Source: CAYVIB01 sp964451365 (lineage in GTDB: Bacteria; Pseudomonadota; Gammaproteobacteria; Pseudomonadales; Cellvibrionaceae). From it: DNA of 64,000 nt. Under the pieces are notes generated by a model. That model was not told the DNA's origin and did not search any database. It saw nothing but the letters and a program-made list of their open reading frames with translations. The stretch covers positions 21,888 through 85,887 of the forward strand of contig CAYVIB010000025.1 in NCBI GenBank assembly GCA_964451365.1. Direction: 5' to 3'. Positions 26,103 to 35,157 of this stretch are shown in pieces (position 1 is the stretch's first letter; every line of letters begins with the position of its first letter). A program made the position numbers and the translations under genes.

Positions 26103-26918
26103 TTAATAGCCTGTCGAGGCAAAATCGATGGAATAGGCTTTGTCTTCTATGCGCTTGACCGTAGTGCTGAATGTGCCATCCGGAAACAGTTCGAACAGTC
26201 GATACCCCGGCATCGCCGTATCCACTTTAAAATCCTTCTTGTTGGGTGCGAACTGAATGCAGGTTGACGGTGTGGCCAATAACGGAATGCCGTTGTGGTC
26301 GCCGGTAAACTCCTGGTGAACATGTCCCCAGCAAATTACCTTGACGTTGTCGTGTCGATCGATTATTTCAAAGAAGCGGTTCGCGCTTTTGACCACGTAC
26401 TGATCCACCCATTCGCTTCCAACCGGTACCGGCTGGTGATGCAGGAATACCAGGGTGGGCATGTCGGGGCTGGCTGCCAGCTCCTGATCCAGGCGGACCA
26501 GTTCAAACTCGTTTAACTCGCCGCCTTCTTCCATGGGAATCCGGGAGTCGAGCAAAATGATATTCCAGCCGCCGATTTTGTGATGAGCTTCTATAGGCAG
26601 GTTTTTTACCTGGTCCATGCTCATCGGGTCATCGTGGTTGCCAGGCAGCCAGGCGAGCGGCACGGAAGGGAAGAACTGTTTTACAATATCGATAAAACGT
26701 TCATAGGAGGGAACTCCCCCGTCGTTGGACATATCGCCGGTGGCAATTATGATATCGGGAGATTCCTGTGACCGCAGAAGTTCCAGCACGTCATAGAGAC
26801 TCTGGTCGGTATCAAGCCCCAAAAGCATCTCGCCGGGCGTACTGCCCAGATGACAATCCGTTATCTGAAGTAGGCGTAGCGGCCTCATCTTTTTCTGCCT
26901 GAATACCTCTAAAGTCAT
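26103..26918 (-). CDS. cpdA: 3',5'-cyclic-AMP phosphodiesterase CpdA
   Basis: A 271-residue class III cAMP phosphodiesterase that lowers cAMP. The metal-binding motifs of the calcineurin-like fold are in order: ITDCHLG, ATGDMSNDGG, PGNHDD, FLHHQPVPVG and CWGHVHQEF. The length and the nearby nudF and yqiB match the E. coli locus. It lies 30 bases before yqiA on the same strand. Confidence 0.93.
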   Translation of the reverse strand: MTLEVFRQKKMRPLRLLQITDCHLGSTPGEMLLGLDTDQSLYDVLELLRSQESPDIIIATGDMSNDGGVPSYERFIDIVKQFFPSVPLAWLPGNHDDPMSMDQVKNLPIEAHHKIGGWNIILLDSRIPMEEGGELNEFELVRLDQELAASPDMPTLVFLHHQPVPVGSEWVDQYVVKSANRFFEIIDRHDNVKVICWGHVHQEFTGDHNGIPLLATPSTCIQFAPNKKDFKVDTAMPGYRLFELFPDGTFSTTVKRIEDKAYSIDFASTGY

Positions 26919-26990
26919 CTGTTCGCCCTTACTTGGGAATCGATGGAATCTACATATAGTTTGGTCCTTTTCGATTCCAAAGAGGGAATA

Positions 26991-27497
26991 CTATTTCCTG
27001 TTTACGAGAACCTGATCACAAATATCGGACCTAAGGTAGCCGTGTTTGAGACAGAATACCAGCCAGTCTCCAAAGAACTGGTTGAGCGCCAATTTTTCGT
27101 CAGGATGATACATATGACGATTGGGATAATGGTATTTTGGCAACCAGCATCGATGCTTGTTCCAAGATACTATTTCGGCCATGCTGGCATCGTGATAAAG
27201 ACGGATGACCATTTTTGGCTGCTGCATAAAATCAATAGAGGCGATGTCAGGATGATTCTGCAAAATCTCGATTGTCGTTGTATAGGGGGCAGCATCAATG
27301 ATATTGAATTCCACTTCAATATTTGAGTTCACACCCGATCCGTTAAGAGTTACACAAAACGACCACTTCTCGCGTCCGCTTCTTAAATCAAACAGTATTT
27401 GTTGAATACGATGATAGTTGAGTTCGCATAACGCATGATGCCCGCGAAGATCCACGGCGGTCTTTTTGTTGTACAAAACGGGAGCGGAAATAGTCAT
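26991..27497 (-). CDS. yqiB: DUF1249 family protein YqiB
   Basis: A 168-residue DUF1249 protein of unknown function, conserved between nudF and cpdA in gammaproteobacteria. Family marks are LCELNYHRIQQIL, VTLYH-like MVIRLYHDASMAEIVSW and NRHMYHPDEKLALNQFFGDWL. No membrane segment or catalytic motif is evident. It begins 12 bases after the nudF stop. Confidence 0.9.
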   Translation of the reverse strand: MTISAPVLYNKKTAVDLRGHHALCELNYHRIQQILFDLRSGREKWSFCVTLNGSGVNSNIEVEFNIIDAAPYTTTIEILQNHPDIASIDFMQQPKMVIRLYHDASMAEIVSWNKHRCWLPKYHYPNRHMYHPDEKLALNQFFGDWLVFCLKHGYLRSDICDQVLVNRK

Positions 27498-27509
27498 AAA
27501 TCAGTGTGA

Positions 27510-28151
27510 TTACTCGCCAGAGAATTTTTCTTTCAATTCATTTCTGTGTATCTGCAACCACTGCAGTGCAATAAGGGTTGCTGCATTATTCATCCTACTT
27601 CTAAGCATAACATCAAAAACTGCGGTGGCCGGAAAAATATGCAGGAAAATGTCCTCATCTTCGGAATCCAGGCCGTGTATTCCCCCGCTGTCGCCAAGAT
27701 CGCACAGCGCGCAAAACAGATTTATCTTTTCGCTGCAACCCCCGGGTGTGGAATAGTAAGATGTTATTGGAATAAGTTCCGGATTTTTTACTCCTGCTTC
27801 CTCTTCCAGTTCCCGCAGTATCAACTCCTCCGGTGTCTCGCCGTGTTCCAGCATGCCAGCCACCACCTCAAGGCACCAGGGTCCATGCTCCGAATCCAGC
27901 GCGCCCACCCGGAACTGATCAATCAGACCAATCAGGTCGCGTCGGGGATCATATATTACACATGCCGCCGCCTGCCCGCGGTGAAATAATTCCCTCGAAA
28001 TTTCACCGCTCCATCCACCCGCAAACAATTTGTGTTTGAGGCGGATGTCGTACATCTTGAAGAATCCGTTCCAGACGGTTTCTTCCTTGATCACGACGAC
28101 ATCGCTTCTGTCGAACTGAGACACCAGCTTTTTATTATCGTTATCACTCAT
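27510..28151 (-). CDS. nudF: ADP-ribose pyrophosphatase NudF
   Basis: A 213-residue Nudix hydrolase that splits ADP-ribose into AMP and ribose-5-phosphate. The Nudix box is AGMLEHGETPEELILRELEE with following EAGV, at about residues 105-127. The start is set at the ATG at 28151 (MSDNDNKKL) because the longer frame would run into thiC and lacks homology. The order nudF-yqiB-cpdA-yqiA supports the assignment. The gene starts 13 bases after the thiC stop and so may receive thi read-through. Confidence 0.92.
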   Translation of the reverse strand: MSDNDNKKLVSQFDRSDVVVIKEETVWNGFFKMYDIRLKHKLFAGGWSGEISRELFHRGQAAACVIYDPRRDLIGLIDQFRVGALDSEHGPWCLEVVAGMLEHGETPEELILRELEEEAGVKNPELIPITSYYSTPGGCSEKINLFCALCDLGDSGGIHGLDSEDEDIFLHIFPATAVFDVMLRSRMNNAATLIALQWLQIHRNELKEKFSGE

Positions 28152-28164
28152 GCTGTATTTATTC

Positions 28165-30084
28165 CTATATCCGCGAATAGATTTTACTGCCTTTTTCCCT
28201 GAACTCTTCGGACTTTTTCTGCATCTCCGCTTCAACGTCAATCATTTTGACAGCCTCCACGCCATCGAGTGAAGAGGCGGCAGTTCCCTGCGGGGCGGCT
28301 CCTTCCCTGGCAGCATAGTCGCGTACTTCCTGGGTAATTTTCATGGAGCAGAATTTGGGCCCGCACATGGAGCAAAAATGAGCCACCTTGGCGGAATCCT
28401 TGGGCAGCGTTTCGTCGTGATACTCCCGCGCGGTATCAGGGTCCAACCCCAGGTTGAACTGGTCCTCCCAGCGGAATTCAAAGCGGGCTTTGGAAAGCGC
28501 GTTGTCACGCAATTGTGCACCTGGATGTCCCTTCGCCAGGTCGGCCGCATGGGCGGCGATTTTGTAGGTAATAATCCCCTCCTTGACATCGTCCTTATCG
28601 GGCAGTCCCAGGTGCTCTTTGGGAGTCACGTAACACAGCATCGCGCAACCGTACCAACCGATCATGGCCGCGCCGATACCGGAAGTGATGTGATCGTAAC
28701 CGGGGGCGATATCGGTGGTCAGCGGACCCAGTGTGTAAAAGGGTGCTTCGCCACATTCGCGCAATTGTTTGTCCATGTTTTCCTTTATCAACTGCATCGG
28801 TACATGGCCAGGTCCCTCGATCATGGTTTGCACGTCGTGTTTCCAGGCAATTTTTGTTAACTCGCCGAGCGTTTCCAGTTCGCCAAACTGCGCCTCGTCA
28901 TTTGCATCGGCAATCGATCCCGGACGCAAGCCGTCGCCGAGAGAAAAACTGACATCGTAGGCTTTCATAATTTCGCAGATGTCTTCGAAATGGGAGTAAA
29001 GAAAATTTTCCTTGTGATGAGCCAGGCACCATTTGGCCATAATCGAACCGCCGCGCGATACAATTCCAGTCACACGTTTTGCGGTAAGGGGAACATAGCG
29101 CAACAACACGCCGGCGTGAATTGTAAAATAATCGACTCCCTGTTCCGCCTGTTCAATCAGGGTATCGCGAAAAATTTCCCAGGTAAGATCTTCCGCCACA
29201 CCATCAACTTTTTCCAACGCCTGGTAAATGGGAACAGTACCGATGGGTACGGGAGAATTACGAATAATCCACTCGCGTGTTTCGTGAATATTTCTTCCGG
29301 TGGATAAATCCATAATGGTGTCGGCACCCCAACGGGTTCCCCAAACCAGTTTCGCCACTTCCTCATCGATGGAAGACGATAGGGCGCTGTTACCGATGTT
29401 GCCGTTGATTTTCACCAGGAAATTCCTGCCGATAATCATCGGTTCCAATTCAGTGTGATTGATATTGGCCGGAATAATTGCACGCCCGCGCGCCACTTCG
29501 GAACGTACAAATTCAGGCGTAATTTCGTCGGGTATCGCCGCACCGAAAGATTCTCCCTCGTGCTGATCCGCATAAACCCCATTCTCCCTTGCCTGTTGCA
29601 GGCTCATATTTTCACGAATGGCAATGTATTCCATTTCCGGCGTAACAATTCCCTTGCGCGCATAATGCATCTGCGACACATTGTTGCCGGCCTTGGCTTT
29701 GCGCGGCGAGCGAATATGCTCGAATCGCAGCGCAGCCAGCTTGGGATCGTTCAGGCGCTCCCGGGTAAACCGCGAAGTGTTTGTGTCAAGGATTTCAGTA
29801 TCGTTTCGTTCGATTATCCATTTGGAACGGATGTCGGGAAGACCACATCGCAAGTCAATGCTCACTTGCGGATCGGTGTAGGCACCGGAGGTGTCGTAAA
29901 CGCGCACCGGCGGATTTTTTTCACCACCAAAATCCGTGGGCGTATCACTCAGGGAAATTTCCCGCATCGGCACACGAATGTCCTGCCTCGAACCCGGCAC
30001 ATAAATTTTGCGTGAATTCGGAAATGACTGTGTGGATTCATCCGCCTGCGCTGCTGTCACTTTAGACTCCGGGGTTCTACTCAT
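28165..30084 (-). CDS. thiC: Phosphomethylpyrimidine synthase ThiC
   Basis: A 639-residue radical-SAM enzyme that rearranges AIR to HMP-phosphate for thiamin synthesis. The cluster motif CSMCGPKFC (C-X2-C-X4-C) lies near residue 575. MSLSLGDG-like SFSLGDGLRPG, ARGRAIIPANINH and the AMLCYVTPKEHLGLP segment are typical. Length matches E. coli ThiC (631). It is the second gene after the TPP riboswitch, four bases after thiD, and needs an Fe-S cluster and SAM. Confidence 0.97.
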   Translation of the reverse strand: MSRTPESKVTAAQADESTQSFPNSRKIYVPGSRQDIRVPMREISLSDTPTDFGGEKNPPVRVYDTSGAYTDPQVSIDLRCGLPDIRSKWIIERNDTEILDTNTSRFTRERLNDPKLAALRFEHIRSPRKAKAGNNVSQMHYARKGIVTPEMEYIAIRENMSLQQARENGVYADQHEGESFGAAIPDEITPEFVRSEVARGRAIIPANINHTELEPMIIGRNFLVKINGNIGNSALSSSIDEEVAKLVWGTRWGADTIMDLSTGRNIHETREWIIRNSPVPIGTVPIYQALEKVDGVAEDLTWEIFRDTLIEQAEQGVDYFTIHAGVLLRYVPLTAKRVTGIVSRGGSIMAKWCLAHHKENFLYSHFEDICEIMKAYDVSFSLGDGLRPGSIADANDEAQFGELETLGELTKIAWKHDVQTMIEGPGHVPMQLIKENMDKQLRECGEAPFYTLGPLTTDIAPGYDHITSGIGAAMIGWYGCAMLCYVTPKEHLGLPDKDDVKEGIITYKIAAHAADLAKGHPGAQLRDNALSKARFEFRWEDQFNLGLDPDTAREYHDETLPKDSAKVAHFCSMCGPKFCSMKITQEVRDYAAREGAAPQGTAASSLDGVEAVKMIDVEAEMQKKSEEFREKGSKIYSRI

Positions 30085-30088
30085 GATA

Positions 30089-30934
30089 TTAAACTCTCAC
30101 TTTGTATTTGTGGTGATAAAAATGGTTTAACGGGCCGTTGTTTTCCACAATATTTTGCCGCACAGCGTGGGCAAGGGCATTGGTGACATAAACCTTGGCG
30201 ATTTGCACCGCATCCGCCAACATTTCGCCTTTCGCCAATGCCACGGCAATTGCAGTCGACAGAGAACAACCTGTTCCATGCGTGTGAACGGTTTTTATTT
30301 TTTCCGCTTCAAAAAACTGGAGACGATCGCCGTCGGCCAGCACATCGGTAATTACCGTGGCTTTTGGCAAATGCCCTCCTTTTAGCAGCACGGCGGGGGC
30401 ACCCAGCTCTTGCAGCGCCGTCGCCTGCCCGCGCATTGCATCCACATCCTGTGCGATTCGGGTTCCCAAAATCACTGCCGCTTCATCCAGGTTGGGTGTG
30501 ATAACCGTAGCCCCGGGGAACAACAAATCTTTCATCGCGCGAACAATATCGTTCGTCGCCAGATCGTCGCCCGCGCTCGAGCGGATAACGGGGTCGAGTA
30601 CGACCGGTATGGTTTTTCGGGAGGATAAAAAGCGACCGACTGTTTCCACTGCGTCGACCGAACCGAGCATACCGATTTTTACCGCCCTTATCTCCACATC
30701 GGCAGCTACCGTCCGCAACTGGTTTTGCAGCTCCCTCGGCGGCACCGGCCAGATACTGCTGACGGTTTTGGAGTTTTGCGCGGTAACCGCGGTAATCGCG
30801 GTGCAGCAATAGGCGCCCAGCGCACCGGCGGTTTTGATATCCGCCTGTATCCCGGCGCCGGCAAAAGAATCACTTCCGGCTATGCTCAGAATAACCGGAG
30901 GATGGAACGGCGTATCACTGCCACTGGTTTCCAT
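30089..30934 (-). CDS. thiD: Hydroxymethylpyrimidine/phosphomethylpyrimidine kinase ThiD
   Basis: A 281-residue ribokinase-fold kinase that makes HMP-PP from HMP-P. Marks are SIAGSDSFAGAGIQADIKT near the start, VLDPVIRSSAGDDL, and HTHGTGCSLSTAIA with the catalytic Asp position and anion hole. GSDSFAGAG replaces the common GSDSSGGAG. It is the first gene behind the TPP riboswitch. It is coupled to thiC by a four-base gap, so both pyrimidine-branch genes are controlled together. Confidence 0.95.
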   Translation of the reverse strand: METSGSDTPFHPPVILSIAGSDSFAGAGIQADIKTAGALGAYCCTAITAVTAQNSKTVSSIWPVPPRELQNQLRTVAADVEIRAVKIGMLGSVDAVETVGRFLSSRKTIPVVLDPVIRSSAGDDLATNDIVRAMKDLLFPGATVITPNLDEAAVILGTRIAQDVDAMRGQATALQELGAPAVLLKGGHLPKATVITDVLADGDRLQFFEAEKIKTVHTHGTGCSLSTAIAVALAKGEMLADAVQIAKVYVTNALAHAVRQNIVENNGPLNHFYHHKYKVRV

Positions 30935-31022
30935 GCCTTGGTCCTGTGCTGCGTGAAAAGGATTTATGTTCGAGGAAGGGACTAAAAGCTGAAAAGGCAG
31001 AATAAGAGAGTGTCGATTACCA

Positions 31023-31107
31023 TTTCTCGTTTCCTCCGCCGGTACTAACCGGATCAGGTCAGCGGGTATTTCTCAGCGGCCTTTTAATATGGGCGCACCC
31101 CGACAAG
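31023..31107 (-). promoter_or_regulatory. TPP riboswitch (THI element)
   Basis: On the minus strand the conserved blocks occur in order: GGGGTGC, GGCCGCTGAGA, ATACCCG, GACCTGATCCGGTTAG, TACCGGCGGAGG and AACGAGA. These form the P2-P3 and P4-P5 arms that bind the pyrimidine and pyrophosphate ends of TPP. The thiD start lies about 90 bases downstream, room for an expression platform. High thiamin pyrophosphate should switch off thiD-thiC. Confidence 0.95.
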
Positions 31108-31305
31108 AACAGGACTCAGTTTATGGAAGTGCGTCGGGACTGTAAAGACCGGCCCGACGCCAGATGGGGCAGCGGTTTTAATTTTTATTTTTGAGAACAA
31201 TAAAGGGTTTTGGCACCGCAGGCGGGATAGAATTGCGCGCCCTTCCCTTGGTCCAATACGTGCTTTACTTAAATGATTGAGGTGTAGAATTTTTAAACGG
31301 ACCCT
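31108..31305. other. Intergenic region between the TPP riboswitch and an unknown gene
   Basis: No gene is seen. With the riboswitch and its expression platform this makes a 371-base gap. It must hold the thi promoter (leftward) and a rightward promoter. TAGAAT near 31285 with TTTACT 15 bases before it is a weak rightward candidate. Confidence 0.35.
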
Positions 31306-31650
31306 ATGGATATTCCATCTTCCAGCTCATATCCTTTCTTATCGCCGGCCAGGCCCGGCGCGCAGGTTGTTCGCCAATCGCAGGCGGATCAACCCGGGAA
31401 GGGAGAGGGAGTGTTGGAAAGCGAAAAGCCTGAGGAGCACAATACCTCACGGGAAGCAGGCGGGCGCCGCAGCGAATGGGTATCCCGTATTATTGATGCC
31501 CAGGCTTCGCGTGTCATAAGCCAAACCGAGGACGTTATCGAGCTAAAACCTATCACCATAGAAAATCGCCCACCGGCAAACATCCAGCGCTTCCTCGAAA
31601 CCGCCACCAGCGGCAGGAAGCCCGGCTCCATCATCGACATCTACGCTTGA
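31306..31650 (+). CDS. Uncharacterised 114-aa protein
   Basis: Not recognised. The amino half is low-complexity, rich in Pro, Ser, Gln and Glu, and looks disordered. The carboxyl half has a helix-prone part (RSEWVSRIIDAQASRVISQ), then NIQRFLETATSG and ends GSIIDIYA. No signal peptide, membrane segment or metal motif is seen. It precedes tolC on the same strand by 125 bases, but a promoter-like TATAAT in between suggests separate transcription. Confidence 0.6.
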   Translation: MDIPSSSSYPFLSPARPGAQVVRQSQADQPGKGEGVLESEKPEEHNTSREAGGRRSEWVSRIIDAQASRVISQTEDVIELKPITIENRPPANIQRFLETATSGRKPGSIIDIYA

Positions 31651-31677
31651 CGTTTTTTTGCCATTTTTTAAGTTAAA

Positions 31678-31708
31678 TTGGCGTTACCATTACACCTGTC
31701 CGTATAAT
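31678..31708 (+). promoter_or_regulatory. Candidate sigma-70 promoter for tolC
   Basis: A perfect -10 TATAAT at 31703-31708 follows TTGGCG (31678-31683) with a 19-base spacer. The tolC start is about 68 bases downstream. The spacer is longer than ideal, so the -35 assignment is tentative. Confidence 0.45.
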
Positions 31709-31775
31709 GCATGGCCATTACGGCGCTTCCCGAAATAGCCGCAAAAAAATCAGCTTTGACCATCAGGGATTAATA

Positions 31776-33182
31776 ATGAGTAAGTACACCAGAATTTCGA
31801 TGGCCGCATTGTTTTTGGCCGTCACCCCTTTCTCTGCGCCTCTTCTAGCCGAGACACTCGAAGATATTTACCGGCAGGCGCTCACCAATGATCACCAGTT
31901 CAGGGCCGCCCAGGCCGCTTTTGAAGCCGGCCAGGAAGACAAGGCCATCGGCCGGGCCGGACTTTTGCCGCAACTGGGCGCCGAGGGTTCCTGGTCCAAA
32001 AGCGAAGTGACCCGGGAAGGCGAACAGGTGGAGTTTGATCCCGACACCGGCGGCCCTTTTATCGCGCCCGCCTTCGCGGAAGGTAACAGCACCCGCTCAG
32101 GCTATTCCGTTTCCCTGTCCCAACCGTTGTTTGATATGGCCGCCTGGTACGGATACAAGCAGGGCAAAGTCTCCAGCCAGATCGCGGCGGCAGAACTGAA
32201 CAGCGCCGAGCAAAACCTGATTATCCGCACCGCCCAGGCCTACTTCGATGCGTTGGAAGCCGTGGACGCACTGGAAACCGCCCGCGCGGAGGAAGAAGCG
32301 TTAAGCCACCAGTTGGAACAGACCAAGCAGCGCTTCGAGGTCGGCTTGACCGCCATTACCGAAGTTCACGAAGCCCAGGCGGCCTACGACTCCGCAACCG
32401 CCAACCGACTGCTTGCGGAGGGCCAGCTCGGTATTGCCTTTGAAGCGTTGGAAGTCATTACCGGAGAGCCGTACAGCAACATCTCACCGCTGCAGAAGGA
32501 TTTTCCGGTCACGCTCCCAACCCCGGCACAACGGGAAGATTGGGTGGAATTTGCGCTGGAAAACAATTTTGAGTTGCAATCAGCCAAGTTATCCGCCGAA
32601 TTTGCCAGGCAAACGGCCAAAATCCGGAAAGCCGCTCATTTTCCAACTCTGTCTGTCGGTGCAAACGTGAACGATTTCGACACTGAATCCGATAATGGGG
32701 CCATCAATCTTGACGACACGACACTGAATGAGCAAGTGGAATCGGTAGGACTGACATTGACCGTGCCTCTGTTCAGCGGAGGGGCCATATCCGCCCAAAG
32801 ACGCCAGGCCGCGGCACGCTATATCGAATCTCGCGAACTCTACCTTCTGACCCAGCGCGACCTCGTCCAGGAAACTCGCTCAGCCTATCTTTCGGTGGTT
32901 ACCGGTGTCGCCACGGTTAAGGCCCGCCAGCAGGCCATTCGCTCCAGCCAGAGCGCCCTGGAAGCCACCCAGGCGGGCTACGAGGTGGGGACAAGGGATT
33001 TGGTGGATGTGCTGAACGCCCAGCGCAACCTGTTCCGCGCGCAAAACGATTACTACGACGCGCTCTACACCTATGTAATGAGCACCTTGCGTTTAAAGGA
33101 GGCAGCGGGGCTGCTTTCGGCGGACGACATCCTGGCGTTGAGCGAATGGCTGGACCCGGAGAAAACCGTCAGCCCGATGTAA
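31776..33182 (+). CDS. tolC: TolC-family outer membrane channel
   Basis: A 468-residue outer-membrane efflux protein. A signal peptide ends near SAPLLAETLEDIYRQAL, the usual TolC mature start. Two OEP repeats follow, with DVRLQ-type helices, RFEVGLTAITEVHEAQAAYD in the first and GYEVGTRDLVDVLNAQRNLF in the second. It would form the trimeric exit duct for multidrug pumps and type I secretion. No inner-membrane pump gene is adjacent. The ATG at 31776 is chosen over an upstream in-frame ATG because the signal peptide starts there. Confidence 0.94.
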   Translation: MSKYTRISMAALFLAVTPFSAPLLAETLEDIYRQALTNDHQFRAAQAAFEAGQEDKAIGRAGLLPQLGAEGSWSKSEVTREGEQVEFDPDTGGPFIAPAFAEGNSTRSGYSVSLSQPLFDMAAWYGYKQGKVSSQIAAAELNSAEQNLIIRTAQAYFDALEAVDALETARAEEEALSHQLEQTKQRFEVGLTAITEVHEAQAAYDSATANRLLAEGQLGIAFEALEVITGEPYSNISPLQKDFPVTLPTPAQREDWVEFALENNFELQSAKLSAEFARQTAKIRKAAHFPTLSVGANVNDFDTESDNGAINLDDTTLNEQVESVGLTLTVPLFSGGAISAQRRQAAARYIESRELYLLTQRDLVQETRSAYLSVVTGVATVKARQQAIRSSQSALEATQAGYEVGTRDLVDVLNAQRNLFRAQNDYYDALYTYVMSTLRLKEAAGLLSADDILALSEWLDPEKTVSPM

Positions 33183-33227
33183 GTTAATCTCCGCCGGGTA
33201 AGCGAAGAAACAAAGAGCCGTCGCCGG

Positions 33228-35003
33228 TCAATATTTTTCCGGCGGCGGAGCCACCCGCATAACCTCCGCCACGGTAGTGGTTCCCACCGCCACCTTCTGC
33301 GCACCGGACAGCCGCAGCGTGCGCATTCCTTCTCTCATCGCCTGTTGGCGCAGGTGGTTCAAATCGCAGTTATCATTAATCAACTCCTGCACTTTCTCAC
33401 TCAAGGTAAGAATCTCGTAAATACCCTGGCGCCCCAGATAGCCAGTGTTGCGGCACTCCAGACACCCTACCGGTTCGAATACTTTTTTCGGCTTGTTTAC
33501 CTTCCAGGGTTTGACCAGGTTATCCCAGTCCGAGTCCGTGATGGCGGATTCCTTCTTACAGTGAGGGCACAGGGTGCGCACCAGGCGCTGCGCCATGATA
33601 CCCAGGACCGTGGCCTTGATCAGGTAGCCGGGCACGCCCAGGTCGAGTAAGCGGGACACCGCGGACGGAGCATCATTGGTGTGCAGGGTGGAAAGCACCA
33701 GGTGGCCGGTCAAGGCTGCCTGCACCGCCATTTTGGCGGTTTCGATATCGCGGATCTCGCCCACCATGATGATGTCCGGGTCCTGTCGCATCAGCGTGCG
33801 CACGCCGGCGGCAAAATCCAGGTCGATATTGTGCTGCACCTGGGTCTGGTTGAAGGCTTCCTCCACCATTTCGATCGGATCTTCAATGGTGGAAACGTTC
33901 ACCTCGTCCGTCGCCAGGGCTTTTAAGGAAGAATAAAGTGTGGTGGTTTTACCGGAGCCTGTCGGCCCCGTCACCAGCAAAATGCCGTGCGGCTTTTCCA
34001 CCATGGCTTCCCAACGCCGGTAATCGTCGCCGGTCAGGCCCAATTCCTCGAACGAACGCAACAGCACGTCCGGGTCGAAAATCCGCATCACCAGCTTTTC
34101 GCCAAAGGCGGTAGGCATGGTGGACAACCGCAGTTCAGCTTCAGTGCCGTCCGGGCGCTTGGTTTTGATCCGGCCATCCTGGGGTTTGCGCTTCTCCGCC
34201 ACATTCATCCGGCCGAGGATTTTCAGACGGCTGATGATAGCGGTGGCCACCGACACGGGAAATTCGTAGATATTGTGCAGCACGCCATCGATACGAAAGC
34301 GCATGCGCGCAATTTCCCGCCGGGGCTCGATATGAATATCGCTGGCACGCTGGTCGAAGGCGTACTGCAGCAACCAGTCGACGATATTGACGATATGCTG
34401 GTCGTTGGCTTCCGGGTCCTTCAGCGTTCCCAGTTCCAGCAACTGCTCGAAATTGGCCACACCGGAGGAGCGGGCCTTGCCGGTTTGAGCACCGGAAATG
34501 GAGCGGGCCAGCGAATAAAACTCAATGCGGTAGCGCTCGATTTCGGACGGCAACGCAACCACTCTTTTGATTTCCTTGTGCACGATTTGCGACAACTGGT
34601 CGATCCAGTCCGTCATAAAAGGCTCGGTCACCGCAACCACCACCATGTCCTTGGTCACGTTCACACACAACAGGCCGTGCCGTTTGGCAAAGGCGTAGGA
34701 CATCACGTCGGTGCTTTCGGCCACCGGCACCTTCATCGGATCGATATGAAACAACGGCAGGCGTGCCTTTTCCGCCAACCAGTTGGTCAGGATCAGTTCA
34801 TCGATATGCTTGCCGGGTTTCTTCGCATTCTCCGGACGGGTGCTGGCGATGTAGGTGAGCGGATGCATGACCGACTGTTCGCGCGTACGGGTGGCGCCCA
34901 TCAGCATATTGGCATCTTCCTGCTTTATCAGCTTGTCTTCCACCAGGTCCAGCAGAATGGAGCGGAGATTAAGCGACCTTTCAACAACGTGTTCTGAATT
35001 CAT
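33228..35003 (-). CDS. GspE/PilB-type secretion ATPase (solitary)
   Basis: A 591-residue hexameric ATPase of the GspE/PulE/PilB family. An amino-terminal MshEN/GspE_N domain is followed by Walker A GPTGSGKTTTLYSSLKAL near residue 345, an Asp box STIEDPIE, Walker B MRQDPDIIMVGEIRD and a His box VLSTLHTNDAP. A four-cysteine zinc site follows (CPHC near 495, CLEC near 530). No other type II secretion or pilus gene is nearby, so its partner is unknown. Only 45 bases separate it from the convergent tolC. Confidence 0.88.
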   Translation of the reverse strand: MNSEHVVERSLNLRSILLDLVEDKLIKQEDANMLMGATRTREQSVMHPLTYIASTRPENAKKPGKHIDELILTNWLAEKARLPLFHIDPMKVPVAESTDVMSYAFAKRHGLLCVNVTKDMVVVAVTEPFMTDWIDQLSQIVHKEIKRVVALPSEIERYRIEFYSLARSISGAQTGKARSSGVANFEQLLELGTLKDPEANDQHIVNIVDWLLQYAFDQRASDIHIEPRREIARMRFRIDGVLHNIYEFPVSVATAIISRLKILGRMNVAEKRKPQDGRIKTKRPDGTEAELRLSTMPTAFGEKLVMRIFDPDVLLRSFEELGLTGDDYRRWEAMVEKPHGILLVTGPTGSGKTTTLYSSLKALATDEVNVSTIEDPIEMVEEAFNQTQVQHNIDLDFAAGVRTLMRQDPDIIMVGEIRDIETAKMAVQAALTGHLVLSTLHTNDAPSAVSRLLDLGVPGYLIKATVLGIMAQRLVRTLCPHCKKESAITDSDWDNLVKPWKVNKPKKVFEPVGCLECRNTGYLGRQGIYEILTLSEKVQELINDNCDLNHLRQQAMREGMRTLRLSGAQKVAVGTTTVAEVMRVAPPPEKY

Positions 35004-35157
35004 TCTTTTCTCTGGGGCTTTATGAGTCTCTGAGCCGGAGTTTTCGGAGCATCGCTGTTAAGTCTAGCGGAGATCCAAAAACCGAATACATAATGGCAGC
35101 TTTTTTTGGTAATGTATGCGAAAGCATACCAATAATCCTCTGGCAGGGAGCTGAGTT

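Noticed and set aside
31277..31519. 80-codon frame before tolC
   Set aside because: Overlaps the better 114-codon frame in another phase and has Arg/Pro-rich shadow composition.
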